From NCBI GenBank assembly GCA_937915075.1, contig CALDMA010000173.1, forward strand, positions 1-26,572: DNA of 26,572 nucleotides, in the 5' to 3' direction. Within the stretch, counting starts at the first letter, position 1, and the number at the start of each line of letters is the position of its first letter. Below the pieces are notes generated by a model. That model had not been told where the DNA came from and did no database searches. It was given only the letters and a program-made list of their open reading frames with translations. This stretch comes from an uncultured Oscillospiraceae bacterium. Its GTDB lineage: Bacteria; Bacillota; Clostridia; Oscillospirales; Oscillospiraceae. Below, piece after piece: positions 13,525 through 21,199 of this stretch. The translations under genes were made by a program, and so were the position numbers.

Positions 13525-14600
13525 CATTCACTGGTGAGCAGCGCCCGGAACGCCTCGACGGTCGGCTCCAGAAGCGCGTCGGGGTATTCGTAGTGCTCGG
13601 TGTGGATCTGCGGGTGGTCCTCACCCGTGCCCACGCCGAAGAACGCGCCGCGGCAGCGGTGCAGATAGTGGCCGAAATCCTCGCTCCAGCGCATCGGGTC
13701 GTGCAGGAGTGTGCCGTGGCACACGCGCATGACGCGGCTGGCGCAGAGCGCGTCGTTTTCCGTGGCGGGAAAAATATCCTGCTCTTCAAAGGAAAACTCC
13801 AGATGGTTCTTGTGGGACAGCTCCTGCGCGCGGGTGAGCACGCTGCGGCGGAGCCGCGCGAGATCGTCGTCGTGCTCGCCGCGAAGCGTCAGCCACAGCT
13901 CGGCGGACTCCGCCGCCGCGCCGAAGGCCTTTTCGCCCATCTGCGCGCCGATGACGGTACAGAGCGTGATGCCGCGGTACTGCTCGGGCGCAGCGAGCGC
14001 AGGCAGATCGACCAGAAGCTGCCCGACTGCGGGAGCGGGGGAGACGCCGGTCTCGGGATAGGCGGCGTGGGCGGGCTTACCGACAAAATGAACGGTCACG
14101 CCGCGGCTGGCGCAGGAAAATGTGCCCGCGCGGGTGAGCACCGCGCCGAACGGAAAGCCCGGCAGGTTGTGCGCGCCGTAGATCTCGTCGACCCTTTCGC
14201 GGTCAAAAAGCTCACAGCACTGCGCCGCGCCCGCACCGGTCTCCTCTGCGCCCTGAAAAAGCAGGAACACGCTGCGCCCGATGGACTGCCCCTCGAGCAT
14301 CAACGCGACGCCGCACAGCGCCGCGGCATGGCCGTCGTGACCGCACAGGTGCGCCGCGCCGCCCTCGGGCGTTGCCAGAGCGTCATAATCTGCGCGCAGC
14401 GCGACCGACGGCCTTATGCCCTCCGGCTCGCGGTGCGCGGCGTAGAAGCCGCCCGCGAGCTCGTGGAGCTCCAGCGAGGTATGCTCGCGCAGGAAGGTCA
14501 GCAGGGTGCGTTTCGTCACGGCCTCGCGGCCGGAGACCTCCGCGCAGGCGTGGAGCTGCGCGCGTAGGGCGATGATCTGATCCAGCAGGACTTGTTCCAT
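13524..14600 (-). CDS. M20-family amidohydrolase/peptidase
   Basis: Metal-dependent hydrolase of the M20D/aminoacylase type, which removes acyl or amide groups from amino acids and related compounds. Residues: ALRADYDAL (68-75), CGHDGHAAA (86-94, metal ligands Cys86 and His88), GAEETGAG with Glu119/Glu120 as general base region, HNLPGFPFG (144-152) and the dimer-domain His178 in PAHAAYPETG. SEDFGHY near the C-terminus supplies the last ligand region. ATG at 14600 is chosen because AAAGGAG lies just upstream; the much longer upstream frame runs through the glnA terminator and into glnA and is not real. The 358 residues are slightly short for the family. It follows glnA and is probably cotranscribed by read-through. 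The natural substrate is unknown. Confidence 0.88.
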   Translation of the reverse strand: MEQVLLDQIIALRAQLHACAEVSGREAVTKRTLLTFLREHTSLELHELAGGFYAAHREPEGIRPSVALRADYDALATPEGGAAHLCGHDGHAAALCGVALMLEGQSIGRSVFLLFQGAEETGAGAAQCCELFDRERVDEIYGAHNLPGFPFGAVLTRAGTFSCASRGVTVHFVGKPAHAAYPETGVSPAPAVGQLLVDLPALAAPEQYRGITLCTVIGAQMGEKAFGAAAESAELWLTLRGEHDDDLARLRRSVLTRAQELSHKNHLEFSFEEQDIFPATENDALCASRVMRVCHGTLLHDPMRWSEDFGHYLHRCRGAFFGVGTGEDHPQIHTEHYEYPDALLEPTVEAFRALLTSE

Positions 14601-14655
14601 GATCGTTCTCCTTTGCGCTCCGCGCGGCGCGGAGCGTGGCTTCGGGCGCGCAAAG

Positions 14656-14682
14656 GGGGGAGCCGCCGGAAGGCGGTCCCCC
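14656..14682 (-). terminator. GC-rich hairpin after glnA
   Basis: GGGGG...GCCGCC pairs with GGCGGT...CCCCC around a GGAA loop with one internal mismatch. On the minus strand CTTTG follows, a weak tail. It lies 19 nt after the glnA stop, so it likely reduces rather than stops transcription into the amidohydrolase gene. Confidence 0.55.
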
Positions 14683-14700
14683 GATGGATGCGCGCGGTTT

Positions 14701-16125
14701 TTACAGATTGTAGTAGCGCTCGAATTCCGCGGGATGCGGGATAGCGGCCATGGCCGCGCATTCCCTGCGCTTGGCGGCAATGAAGCTGCGGAGCAGCGCT
14801 TCGGGGAACACGCCGCCCTTCGTGAGATAGTCGTGGTCGGCCTCGAGCGCGTCGAGCGCTGCGTCGAGCGAGGTGGGCAGACCCTGCAGCTTGGCCTTCT
14901 CCTCGTCGGAGAGGGTGTAGAGGTTGACGTCGTAGGGGCCCCAGCCGTTTTCGTGCGGGTCGATCTTGTTTTCAATGCCGTCAAGACCGGCCATCAGCAG
15001 CGCCGCGTAGCAGAAGTACGGATTGCAGGTGGCGTCCGGATTGCGCAGCTCAAAGCGGCGCATATTCGGCGTCTTGGCGTAGGCGGGGATGCGGATGACC
15101 GCGCTGCGGTTGCTCGTGGCGTAGCCGACGGTGACGGGCGCCTCAAAGCCCGGCACCAGACGCTTGAAGGAGTTGGTGCTGGGATTCGTAATGGCGCAGA
15201 GGGAATGGATGTGCTTGAGAAGTCCGCCCATGAACCAATGGGCCTCCCGGCTGAGATGGGAGTAGCCATTGTCGTCGGAGAACACCGGCTCGCCGTCCTT
15301 TAAGAGCAGCATATGGACGTGCATTCCGCTGCCGGCCTCGCCGTAGACGGGCTTGGGCATGAACGTGGCGCTCTTGCCGTACTTGAGGGCGGTGTTGTGG
15401 ATGATGTACTTGATGAGCATGGTCGCGTCGGCCATTTTGCTCATCTCGCCGAGCTTCGGCTCGATCTCGAACTGGCCCGCGCCGCCGACCTCGGGGTGGT
15501 GATACTTGATGGGGATGCCGGCCTCCTCCATGCGCAGGCACATCTCGCTGCGGCACTCGTAGGTGCGGTCGAGCGGCTTGGCGATATGGTAGTGGCCCTG
15601 CCGCGGGACAATGACGCCGCGGCCGTTGATGTCGCCGTTCCAATGCGCCTGCTCGGCGTCGAGGCTCATGCCGATCTCGTTCGGCGCGACCTTCCATGCC
15701 ACGTCGTCGAAGAGATAGAACTCAAATTCCGGCAGAATGAGCATCGTGTCGGCGATGCCGGAATCACGCATATACTGCTCCGCCGCCAGCACGATGTTGC
15801 GCGGGTATTGGTCGAGCGGGCGGTTGTGGGGATAGTCGATGATCATGGCGTTGCCGGTCATCGACAGGGTCGAGACCTCACAGAACGGGTCGATCTGCGC
15901 GGTAGCGGGGTCGGGGATAAAAACCATGTCGCTCTTTTCGACCACGGCGTAGCCGTAGTTCGAGGCGTCGAAGCCGATGCCGTCGGTCATGGTCGCTTCG
16001 GTAAAATTCTGGGCGGGAATGGTCACATGGCGGTACTGGCCGTTGATATCGACCATCTTGAAATCGACCATCTTGATGCCCTGCTCACGAATGAGCTGCA
16101 TGACATCCTGTGCCGTTTTAGCCAT
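14701..16125 (-). CDS. glnA: Glutamine synthetase, type I
   Basis: Forms glutamine from glutamate, ammonia and ATP in the cytoplasm. The 474-residue length is that of GSI subunits. Family motifs in order: the beta-grasp start with VDFKMVDINGQYRHVTIP (20-37), metal-binding EFEFYLFD (133-140), HHPEVGGAGQFEI (209-221), GSGMHVHM (265-272), the NPSTNSFKRLVPGFEAP loop (314-330), NRSAVIRIP (339-347) and RRFELRNPDATCNPY (356-370). Tyr403 in VNLYTL is at the position of the adenylylation Tyr of other GSI enzymes, but the surrounding residues differ, so regulation by adenylylation cannot be claimed. ATG at 16125 follows GGAGG. The gene begins 31 nt after livF without a terminator, so it is part of the liv transcription unit. 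Confidence 0.96.
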   Translation of the reverse strand: MAKTAQDVMQLIREQGIKMVDFKMVDINGQYRHVTIPAQNFTEATMTDGIGFDASNYGYAVVEKSDMVFIPDPATAQIDPFCEVSTLSMTGNAMIIDYPHNRPLDQYPRNIVLAAEQYMRDSGIADTMLILPEFEFYLFDDVAWKVAPNEIGMSLDAEQAHWNGDINGRGVIVPRQGHYHIAKPLDRTYECRSEMCLRMEEAGIPIKYHHPEVGGAGQFEIEPKLGEMSKMADATMLIKYIIHNTALKYGKSATFMPKPVYGEAGSGMHVHMLLLKDGEPVFSDDNGYSHLSREAHWFMGGLLKHIHSLCAITNPSTNSFKRLVPGFEAPVTVGYATSNRSAVIRIPAYAKTPNMRRFELRNPDATCNPYFCYAALLMAGLDGIENKIDPHENGWGPYDVNLYTLSDEEKAKLQGLPTSLDAALDALEADHDYLTKGGVFPEALLRSFIAAKRRECAAMAAIPHPAEFERYYNL

Positions 16126-16156
16126 TGGGAATTACCTCCAAAATTTATGGTTCGGC

Positions 16157-16873
16157 TCAGCGAGCCGCTTTGCCGAGATAGGCCTCCGCGATGGCGGGGT
16201 CCTTGAGCAGCTCTTTGCCCGGGCCGGACTTCGTGATGCGGCCCTGCTCGAGAACGTAGGCGTTGTCCGCGACGGAAAGCGCCTTGAGCGCGTTCTGCTC
16301 CACAAGCAGAATGGTTTTGCCCATGGCCTTGATCTCGCGGATGGTATCGAAAATGGTGTTGACCAGCAGCGGCGCGAGACCGAGGGACGGCTCGTCGAGC
16401 ATAATGAGGTCGGGCGCGGACATGATGCCGCGGCCCATCGCCAGCATCTGCTGCTCGCCGCCGGAGAGCGTACCGGCGATCTGGTTCCTGCGCTCCTCCA
16501 GACGAGGGAAGATCTCATATACGCGCTTGAGGTCGCGCTCGATACCGTCCTTGTCGCTGCGCAGATACGCGCCGACCTTCAGGTTCTCGTACACGGTGAG
16601 GTTCGCGAAGATCAGGCGGCCCTCCGGCACCTGACACACGCCGAGACGGACGACCTTGTTCGCGGCGGTCGGCAGCGGCTGACCCTTGTAGAGGATCTCG
16701 CCGGACTTGTACTTCACAAGGCCGGAGATGGCGTTCATCATGGACGATTTGCCCGCGCCGTTGGAGCCGATCATTGAGACGATCTGCCCCTCCTCGACCT
16801 CGAGAGAAATGCCCTTGAGGGCGTGAATGCCGCCGTAGTAAACGTTCAGATCACGGATTTCAAGCATCGCCAT
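16157..16873 (-). CDS. livF: Branched-chain amino acid-type ABC transporter ATPase LivF
   Basis: One of two ATPases of the HAAT (Liv) importer. The 238 residues carry Walker A GSNGAGKS (36-43), the Q-loop area with CQVPEGRLIF, signature LSGGEQ (136-141), Walker B LIMLDEPSLG (156-165) and the switch His replaced in typical LivF fashion by the VEQN segment. GRLIFANLTVYENL is a LivF hallmark. ATG at 16873 is chosen because GGAGG in the end of livG lies 8-9 nt upstream; the start overlaps livG by 14 nt. The next gene is glnA. Confidence 0.93.
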   Translation of the reverse strand: MAMLEIRDLNVYYGGIHALKGISLEVEEGQIVSMIGSNGAGKSSMMNAISGLVKYKSGEILYKGQPLPTAANKVVRLGVCQVPEGRLIFANLTVYENLKVGAYLRSDKDGIERDLKRVYEIFPRLEERRNQIAGTLSGGEQQMLAMGRGIMSAPDLIMLDEPSLGLAPLLVNTIFDTIREIKAMGKTILLVEQNALKALSVADNAYVLEQGRITKSGPGKELLKDPAIAEAYLGKAAR

Positions 16874-17750
16874 CGCCGTCGTCCTCCTTTCCGAGATAGG
16901 CCTCGATGACCTCGGGGTTGCTCTGGATCTCCGCAGGCGTGCCCTCGGCAAGCGGCTTGCCGAAGTTGAGCACAAAGATGCGGTCGGAGACGTTCATCAC
17001 GAGGTCCATGTGGTGCTCGATGATGAGCACGGTCAGGTCGAAGCGGTCGCGGATCTCGCGGATAAGGTCCATCAGGGCGAGCGTTTCCTCCGGATTCATG
17101 CCGGCGGCAGGCTCGTCGAGCAGCAGCAGCTTGGGATCGGTCGCGAGCGCGCGGGCGATCTCCAGCTTGCGCTGCTGACCGTAGGGCAGGTTGACGGCGA
17201 TCATGTCGCGCTGCTCCCAGATGCCCATGATCTTCAAAAGCTCCTCGGTCTTTTCGCGCAGGGCCTTTTCCTGGTAATAATACTTTGTCAGCCATTTGGG
17301 GCCGACCTTGAGGCGCCAGAGCGACTGGAAGATGTTGTAGTCCGCCTCCGCGTGGCACGCGGTGAGAACGTTGTTGTAGACCGTCTCGCTCTTGAAAAGG
17401 CGGATGTTCTGGAACGTGCGCGCCATGCCGCGGGACATGATGTCGTAGGGCTGCTTGCGGAAGGGCTTGACGTCCGTTTCGCGCATATCGTCCTTGATGA
17501 TGGCGTCGCCCTGTCCGATGACCGTGCCGTCGAAAATGACGCGGCCCTCGGTGAGCGCGTAGACGCCCGTGATGAGGTTGAAAATAGTGGTCTTGCCCGC
17601 GCCGTTGGGGCCGATGAGCGCGTAGATCTCGCCCTTTTTGATCTTGAAGGAAACGTCGCCCACGGCGGTCAGACCGCCGAAGCGCTTGGTGACGTGCCAG
17701 AGCTCGAGCATGACGTTGGGATCATGGTGCTTGAAGGTGATGTCGCTCAT
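16860..17750 (-). CDS. livG: Branched-chain amino acid-type ABC transporter ATPase LivG
   Basis: The second ATPase of the importer. Walker A GPNGAGKTT is at 47-55, ARTFQNIRLF (110-119) is the LivG-typical segment, the signature has the usual LivG form LPYGQQRKLEIARAL (188-202), and Walker B LLLLDEP is at 208-214, followed by AAGMNPEE. The C-terminus (NFGKPLAEGTPAEI) is standard. The 296 residues are rather long because of an insert with basic and acidic residues at about 75-105. It starts within the livM stop (ATGA overlap). Confidence 0.94.
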   Translation of the reverse strand: MSDITFKHHDPNVMLELWHVTKRFGGLTAVGDVSFKIKKGEIYALIGPNGAGKTTIFNLITGVYALTEGRVIFDGTVIGQGDAIIKDDMRETDVKPFRKQPYDIMSRGMARTFQNIRLFKSETVYNNVLTACHAEADYNIFQSLWRLKVGPKWLTKYYYQEKALREKTEELLKIMGIWEQRDMIAVNLPYGQQRKLEIARALATDPKLLLLDEPAAGMNPEETLALMDLIREIRDRFDLTVLIIEHHMDLVMNVSDRIFVLNFGKPLAEGTPAEIQSNPEVIEAYLGKEDDGDGDA

Positions 17751-18697
17751 ACCGACGCCTCCTCTCCGACGCTGCCGCCGTCAGGCGGGGGCAGGTCCTT
17801 TTTCTTCTTGGTAAAAACGCGGCCGATGGCACGGCAGATCCTGCCGACCGGCAGCTCCTTGCCGCCCATGAGGCCTTTCGGGCGCACGATCATGATGACG
17901 ATGACGGCGAGGCCGTACATCACGAGACGCCAGTCGCCGACGGCACGCAGCAGCTCCGGCAGCGCGCAGAGCAGCACCGTGCCGAGCACCGAGCCGGTAA
18001 TGGAGCCCATGCCGCCGAAGATGACCATGATGGTATACTCCGTGGACTTGGTCATCAGGAACATCTTGGGCTGGAGATAGCCGAAGTAGTGCGCCATCAT
18101 GCCGCCCGCGATGCCGGCGTAGAGCGCGGACATACACATGGCGAGCATCTTGGAGCGGAAGGTGTTGATGCCGCTCATCTGGGCCGCCAGCTCGTCCTCG
18201 CGCACGGCGAGCATACTGCGTCCGTGCTTGGAGTTCATCAGCAGCGCCGTGGCGGTGAGGAAGATAATGACGATGACAAGCGCGCTTTTGAACGTTGTAT
18301 GCAGCGGGATGCTCGCCACGCCCTTCGCGCCGTCGAGCAGGAAGTCCTTGCCGCCGACGTTGATATTGAGCTGTAAATTGTTGAAGATCAATCGTATCGC
18401 CTCGCCCACGCCGAGCGTAGCGATGCAGAAGTAGTCACCCTTGAGGTTCAGCGTGATCTTGCCGAGACCTGCGCCGAGCAGCATGGCGGCGAGGCCGGCG
18501 ATGATGAGCGAGAGCCAGTAGGGCAGGCCGAACGCCATCGTGCAGAGAATGGAAACATACGCGCCGATGCACACAAAGCCCGCGTGACCGAACGAGAACA
18601 TACCGGTGTAGCCCGTGAGGATGGAAAGGCCGAGCACGATGAGCAGGGTGTAGCAGGACTGAATGAGGATGCCTTCGATGTAATACCAGCTAAACAT
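17747..18697 (-). CDS. livM: Branched-chain amino acid-type ABC transporter permease LivM
   Basis: A 316-residue integral membrane protein with about eight to ten hydrophobic segments. The LivM pattern is clear: the start with LLIVLGLSILTGYTGMFSFGHAGFVCIGAY, the middle GDYFCIATLGVGEAIR and NLQLNINVGGKDFL, the cytoplasmic coupling region with GRSMLAVREDELAAQMSGIN, and the end with GGMGSITGSVLG. A charged tail with KKKKDLPPPDGG is added. ATG at 18697 lies 15 nt after livH. Confidence 0.94.
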   Translation of the reverse strand: MFSWYYIEGILIQSCYTLLIVLGLSILTGYTGMFSFGHAGFVCIGAYVSILCTMAFGLPYWLSLIIAGLAAMLLGAGLGKITLNLKGDYFCIATLGVGEAIRLIFNNLQLNINVGGKDFLLDGAKGVASIPLHTTFKSALVIVIIFLTATALLMNSKHGRSMLAVREDELAAQMSGINTFRSKMLAMCMSALYAGIAGGMMAHYFGYLQPKMFLMTKSTEYTIMVIFGGMGSITGSVLGTVLLCALPELLRAVGDWRLVMYGLAVIVIMIVRPKGLMGGKELPVGRICRAIGRVFTKKKKDLPPPDGGSVGEEASV

Positions 18698-18712
18698 ATC
18701 GTTCCTCCCTCC

Positions 18713-19591
18713 TTACGCCTTGTCTTCCACGACCTTGCCCATCAGGCCGGACGGCTTGATGACGAGGACGAGGATCAGAAGTCCGTACACGAACAGGTCG
18801 CGCAGATTGGAGTTGAAGGATGCGACAAAGATCTCCATGATGCCGAGCAGCACCGAGCCGACGATCGCGCCGGGGAGACTGCCGAGACCGCCGAACACCG
18901 CCGCGACAAAGGACTTGTTCGTGACCTGACCGATGGTGGGCTTGACGATGAAGCGCATGCCGTAAAGCATACCGGCGAAGCCAGCGAGCACGCCGCCCAT
19001 GAGGAAGATGATGAAGATCACGAGATCGCCGTTGATGCCCATGAGGGTCGAGGCCTTCTCGCTGTAGGAGCAGGCGCGGATGGCAAGGCCGACCTTGGTT
19101 TTCTGTATGATGAACATCAAAATCAGCAGCGCGACGGCCGAGACCACGATCATCAGCAGACTGTCGACGCCAAGGGAGATCCCGCCGATGTTGATGCGGT
19201 TATCGAAGATCGGAGGGTAGTTTCTGGGGGTGCCGTCGATGGTGGCGATGACGAAATTTTCCAGGAAGATGGAAGCGCCCATCGCCGAGATGATGAAGTA
19301 CAGGGACGGAGCGTGGCGCTTACGCAGCGGCGAGTAGACCAGCCGCTCGATGATGACGGCGAGCAGACCGCTGCCCACGCCGCAGAGCAGAAACGCCGGA
19401 AGAAACGGCACATTCAGCGCCGTGAGTGCAAAATAGCCCACATAAGCGCCGACCATGATGACGCCTCCGTGGGCAAAGTTGGAAAAGTTCATAATGCTGT
19501 AGACCAGCGAATAGCCGACCGACATCAGCGCATACATACCGCCGAGACAGATGCCGTTGACCAGCTGCTGGAGAAAATATTCTATACCCAT
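18713..19591 (-). CDS. livH: Branched-chain amino acid-type ABC transporter permease LivH
   Basis: A 292-residue membrane protein with the LivH signature near the N-terminus (GGMYALMSVGYSLVYSIMNF followed by SNFAHGG), about eight hydrophobic segments, the coupling segment AIRACSYSEKASTLMGIN and the end with FGGLGSLPGAIVGSVLLGIME. It pairs with LivM to form the channel. The start at 19591 follows AGGAGG-like sequence and lies downstream of a strong GC-rich hairpin that separates it from livK. Confidence 0.94.
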   Translation of the reverse strand: MGIEYFLQQLVNGICLGGMYALMSVGYSLVYSIMNFSNFAHGGVIMVGAYVGYFALTALNVPFLPAFLLCGVGSGLLAVIIERLVYSPLRKRHAPSLYFIISAMGASIFLENFVIATIDGTPRNYPPIFDNRINIGGISLGVDSLLMIVVSAVALLILMFIIQKTKVGLAIRACSYSEKASTLMGINGDLVIFIIFLMGGVLAGFAGMLYGMRFIVKPTIGQVTNKSFVAAVFGGLGSLPGAIVGSVLLGIMEIFVASFNSNLRDLFVYGLLILVLVIKPSGLMGKVVEDKA

Positions 19592-19617
19592 GTATAGCCT
19601 CCTTTTGTCCTGTTAAC

Positions 19618-19645
19618 CTCGGGCGCCCCGCACGGGGCGCCCGAG
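19618..19645 (-). promoter_or_regulatory. Perfect hairpin between livK and livH
   Basis: CTCGGGCGCCCCG (19618-19630) and CGGGGCGCCCGAG (19633-19645) form perfect 13-bp arms. On the minus strand GTTAACAG follows with no T run, so it is not a classical terminator. Such stems after a binding-protein gene usually stabilise the 3' end of that part of the message and give more binding protein than permease. Confidence 0.7.
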
Positions 19646-19685
19646 TGTCGAAAGGGTGCTTGCTTTTTCTGTTTTGGGGACGGAC

Positions 19686-20867
19686 TTAGTCCGCGGCGAT
19701 GTAGGTCTCGAAGACGTAGGTCTTGTTCTTGCCGTCGATACGCTCCACGCAGCCGGACTTGCCGACGGGGTTGTGGTCCTCGGCAGAGATCTTGATCTTG
19801 CCGGCCATGCCCTCGACCTCGACCTGAGAGTACGCGTCGGCGATGGCCTGCGGGTCATCGCTGCCGGCCTTCTCGACCGCCGCGCACCAGAGCAGGAACG
19901 CGTCGTGCGCCATGTAGCCGTTGAGCTCCATCTTCGCGCCGTTGTACTTCTCGGCGTACTCCTTGCGGAAGGCGTCGCCCGCGGGATCGACGAGGGAAAC
20001 GTGGTTGATGACGTAGGAGCCATCCACCGCGTCGGCGGCGTCGAAGAGGACCTCGGACGCGCAGCCGTCGCCGCCGAGCATCGGCACCTCAATGCCGAGG
20101 GTGCGGGCCTGCTTGTGGATCATGATGAAATCCTGATAGAAAATGGGGGTGAAGATGATCTGGGGCTGGGCTTCCTTGATCTTGGTCAGCTGCGCGGTGA
20201 AGTCGGTGTCGCCGGCGGTGTAGCCCTCCTCGGCGACGATGGTGCCGCCCTTGGACTCAAAGACCTTGACGAAGTTGTCCTTCAGACCCAGCGCGTAGTC
20301 GTCGTTGACGTCGTAGAGGATGGCGGCCTTGTCGAAGCCGAGGTTATCGTACACGAACGTACCGGCGATCTTGCCCTGCTGGGGATCGAGGAAGCAGACG
20401 CGGAAGTTGTACTCCTTGAGCTGACCGTCCTGCACGGTGACCTTCTCGTTGGTCGCCACGGTGGACATATCGGAGATCTTGTACTGGTCAAGGACGGACT
20501 GGATGGCGATGCACTGACCCGAGGCGTTCGGGCCGATGATCGCGCAGACCTGATCCTGCGCGCACAGACGCTTGGCGACGTTGACCGCCTCCTGCGCGTC
20601 GCCCTTGGTGTCGTAGCAGATCAGCTCGACCTGCTTGCCGAGCAGTCCGCCGTTGGCGTTGAGGTCCTCGACCATCATCTTGAGGGTCTGGCTTTCGCAG
20701 GTGCCGTAGGCGGCCTGATCGCCGGTGAGTGAGCCCATCCAGCCGAGCTTGATGGTGTCGCCGCCGGAGCTGCCTCCGTCGTCCTTCTTGCCGCAGCCGG
20801 CGAACAGTGTCGCGAGCATCAGGCAGGCGAGGGTGAGAGCAATGAGCTTCTTCATGGATTTGCGCAT
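19686..20867 (-). CDS. livK: Branched-chain amino acid-type ABC transporter substrate-binding lipoprotein
   Basis: The 393-residue protein has a lipoprotein signal with lipobox LFAGC (Cys25), then a Gly/Ser/Asp linker, and the type I periplasmic-binding fold of the Leu/Ile/Val-binding family: IKLGWMGSLTGDQAAYG, DLNANGGLLGKQVELICYDTKGD, a GPNASGQCIAIQSV segment, YTAGDTDFTAQLTKIKEAQPQIIF and the end with VEGMAGKIKISAEDHNPVGK. The family also includes binders of amides, urea and aromatic compounds, so the ligand is not certain. ATG at 20867 follows AGGAGG by 9 nt. It is the first gene of the unit and has a leader of about 160 nt. Confidence 0.93.
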   Translation of the reverse strand: MRKSMKKLIALTLACLMLATLFAGCGKKDDGGSSGGDTIKLGWMGSLTGDQAAYGTCESQTLKMMVEDLNANGGLLGKQVELICYDTKGDAQEAVNVAKRLCAQDQVCAIIGPNASGQCIAIQSVLDQYKISDMSTVATNEKVTVQDGQLKEYNFRVCFLDPQQGKIAGTFVYDNLGFDKAAILYDVNDDYALGLKDNFVKVFESKGGTIVAEEGYTAGDTDFTAQLTKIKEAQPQIIFTPIFYQDFIMIHKQARTLGIEVPMLGGDGCASEVLFDAADAVDGSYVINHVSLVDPAGDAFRKEYAEKYNGAKMELNGYMAHDAFLLWCAAVEKAGSDDPQAIADAYSQVEVEGMAGKIKISAEDHNPVGKSGCVERIDGKNKTYVFETYIAAD

Positions 20868-21028
20868 GGTTCGTATCCTCCTTCAATTTGTTGTGACCGT
20901 TTTCCTTCCCCGGAACGGTCAGGGCTTGCAGGGATGGATGTCCGCCGTGCGGAGCCGGCCCCTGCATCGATGCCGTCCATACTTGATGTGTATGACGCAA
21001 GAGAGCGGCAAATGAATTGCAGAGGGCC
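20868..21028 (-). other. Leader of the liv operon
   Basis: About 160 nt between the predicted start of transcription and livK. It can form small stems, for example TGACCGTT/AACGGTCA (near 20893-20925) and GCAGGG/CCCTGC (near 20928-20967). I could not match it to a known riboswitch or T-box: no T-box sequence is seen. No convincing gene is present. Confidence 0.4.
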
Positions 21029-21035
21029 TATGTCC

Positions 21036-21064
21036 AAAATAACATCCCGTCGAGTTCTTGTCAA
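21036..21064 (-). promoter_or_regulatory. Promoter of the liv-glnA operon
   Basis: A consensus -35 TTGACA (21059-21064) and a -10-like TATTTT (21036-21041) with the optimal 17-bp spacer, reading toward livK. It is the best sigma-A type promoter seen in the window. Confidence 0.75.
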
Positions 21065-21146
21065 GTCATATCAGGAAATACTTGCAAAGTGTATAATTTT
21101 TGTGCAAAATAACGGAAATGACCAAATCGAAGCTCGAAAAGCAGCG

Positions 21147-21183
21147 AAAAAAACGCTTCGGCTGCGGAAAAACAGCCGAAGCG
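21147..21183 (-). terminator. Terminator of the AraC-family gene
   Basis: CGCTTCGGCTG (21154-21164) and CAGCCGAAGCG (21173-21183) form a perfect 11-bp stem with an 8-nt loop, followed on the minus strand by a run of seven T. It lies 17 nt after the regulator's stop and separates it from the liv operon promoter. Confidence 0.93.
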
Positions 21184-21199
21184 GCAAGGGAAAAAGAGA

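Noticed and set aside
13371..14567. Long plus-strand frame of 398 codons opposite the amidohydrolase gene
   Set aside because: It is antisense to a clear M20 gene; long antisense frames are common in GC-rich DNA, and its Ala/Arg-rich translation has no family pattern.
14601..14984. N-terminal extension of the amidohydrolase frame
   Set aside because: It runs through the glnA terminator and the end of glnA; the good ribosome binding site is before ATG at 14600.
20868..21028. Riboswitch or T-box in the liv leader
   Set aside because: No T-box sequence, no specifier-type structure and no terminator/antiterminator pair could be identified by eye.
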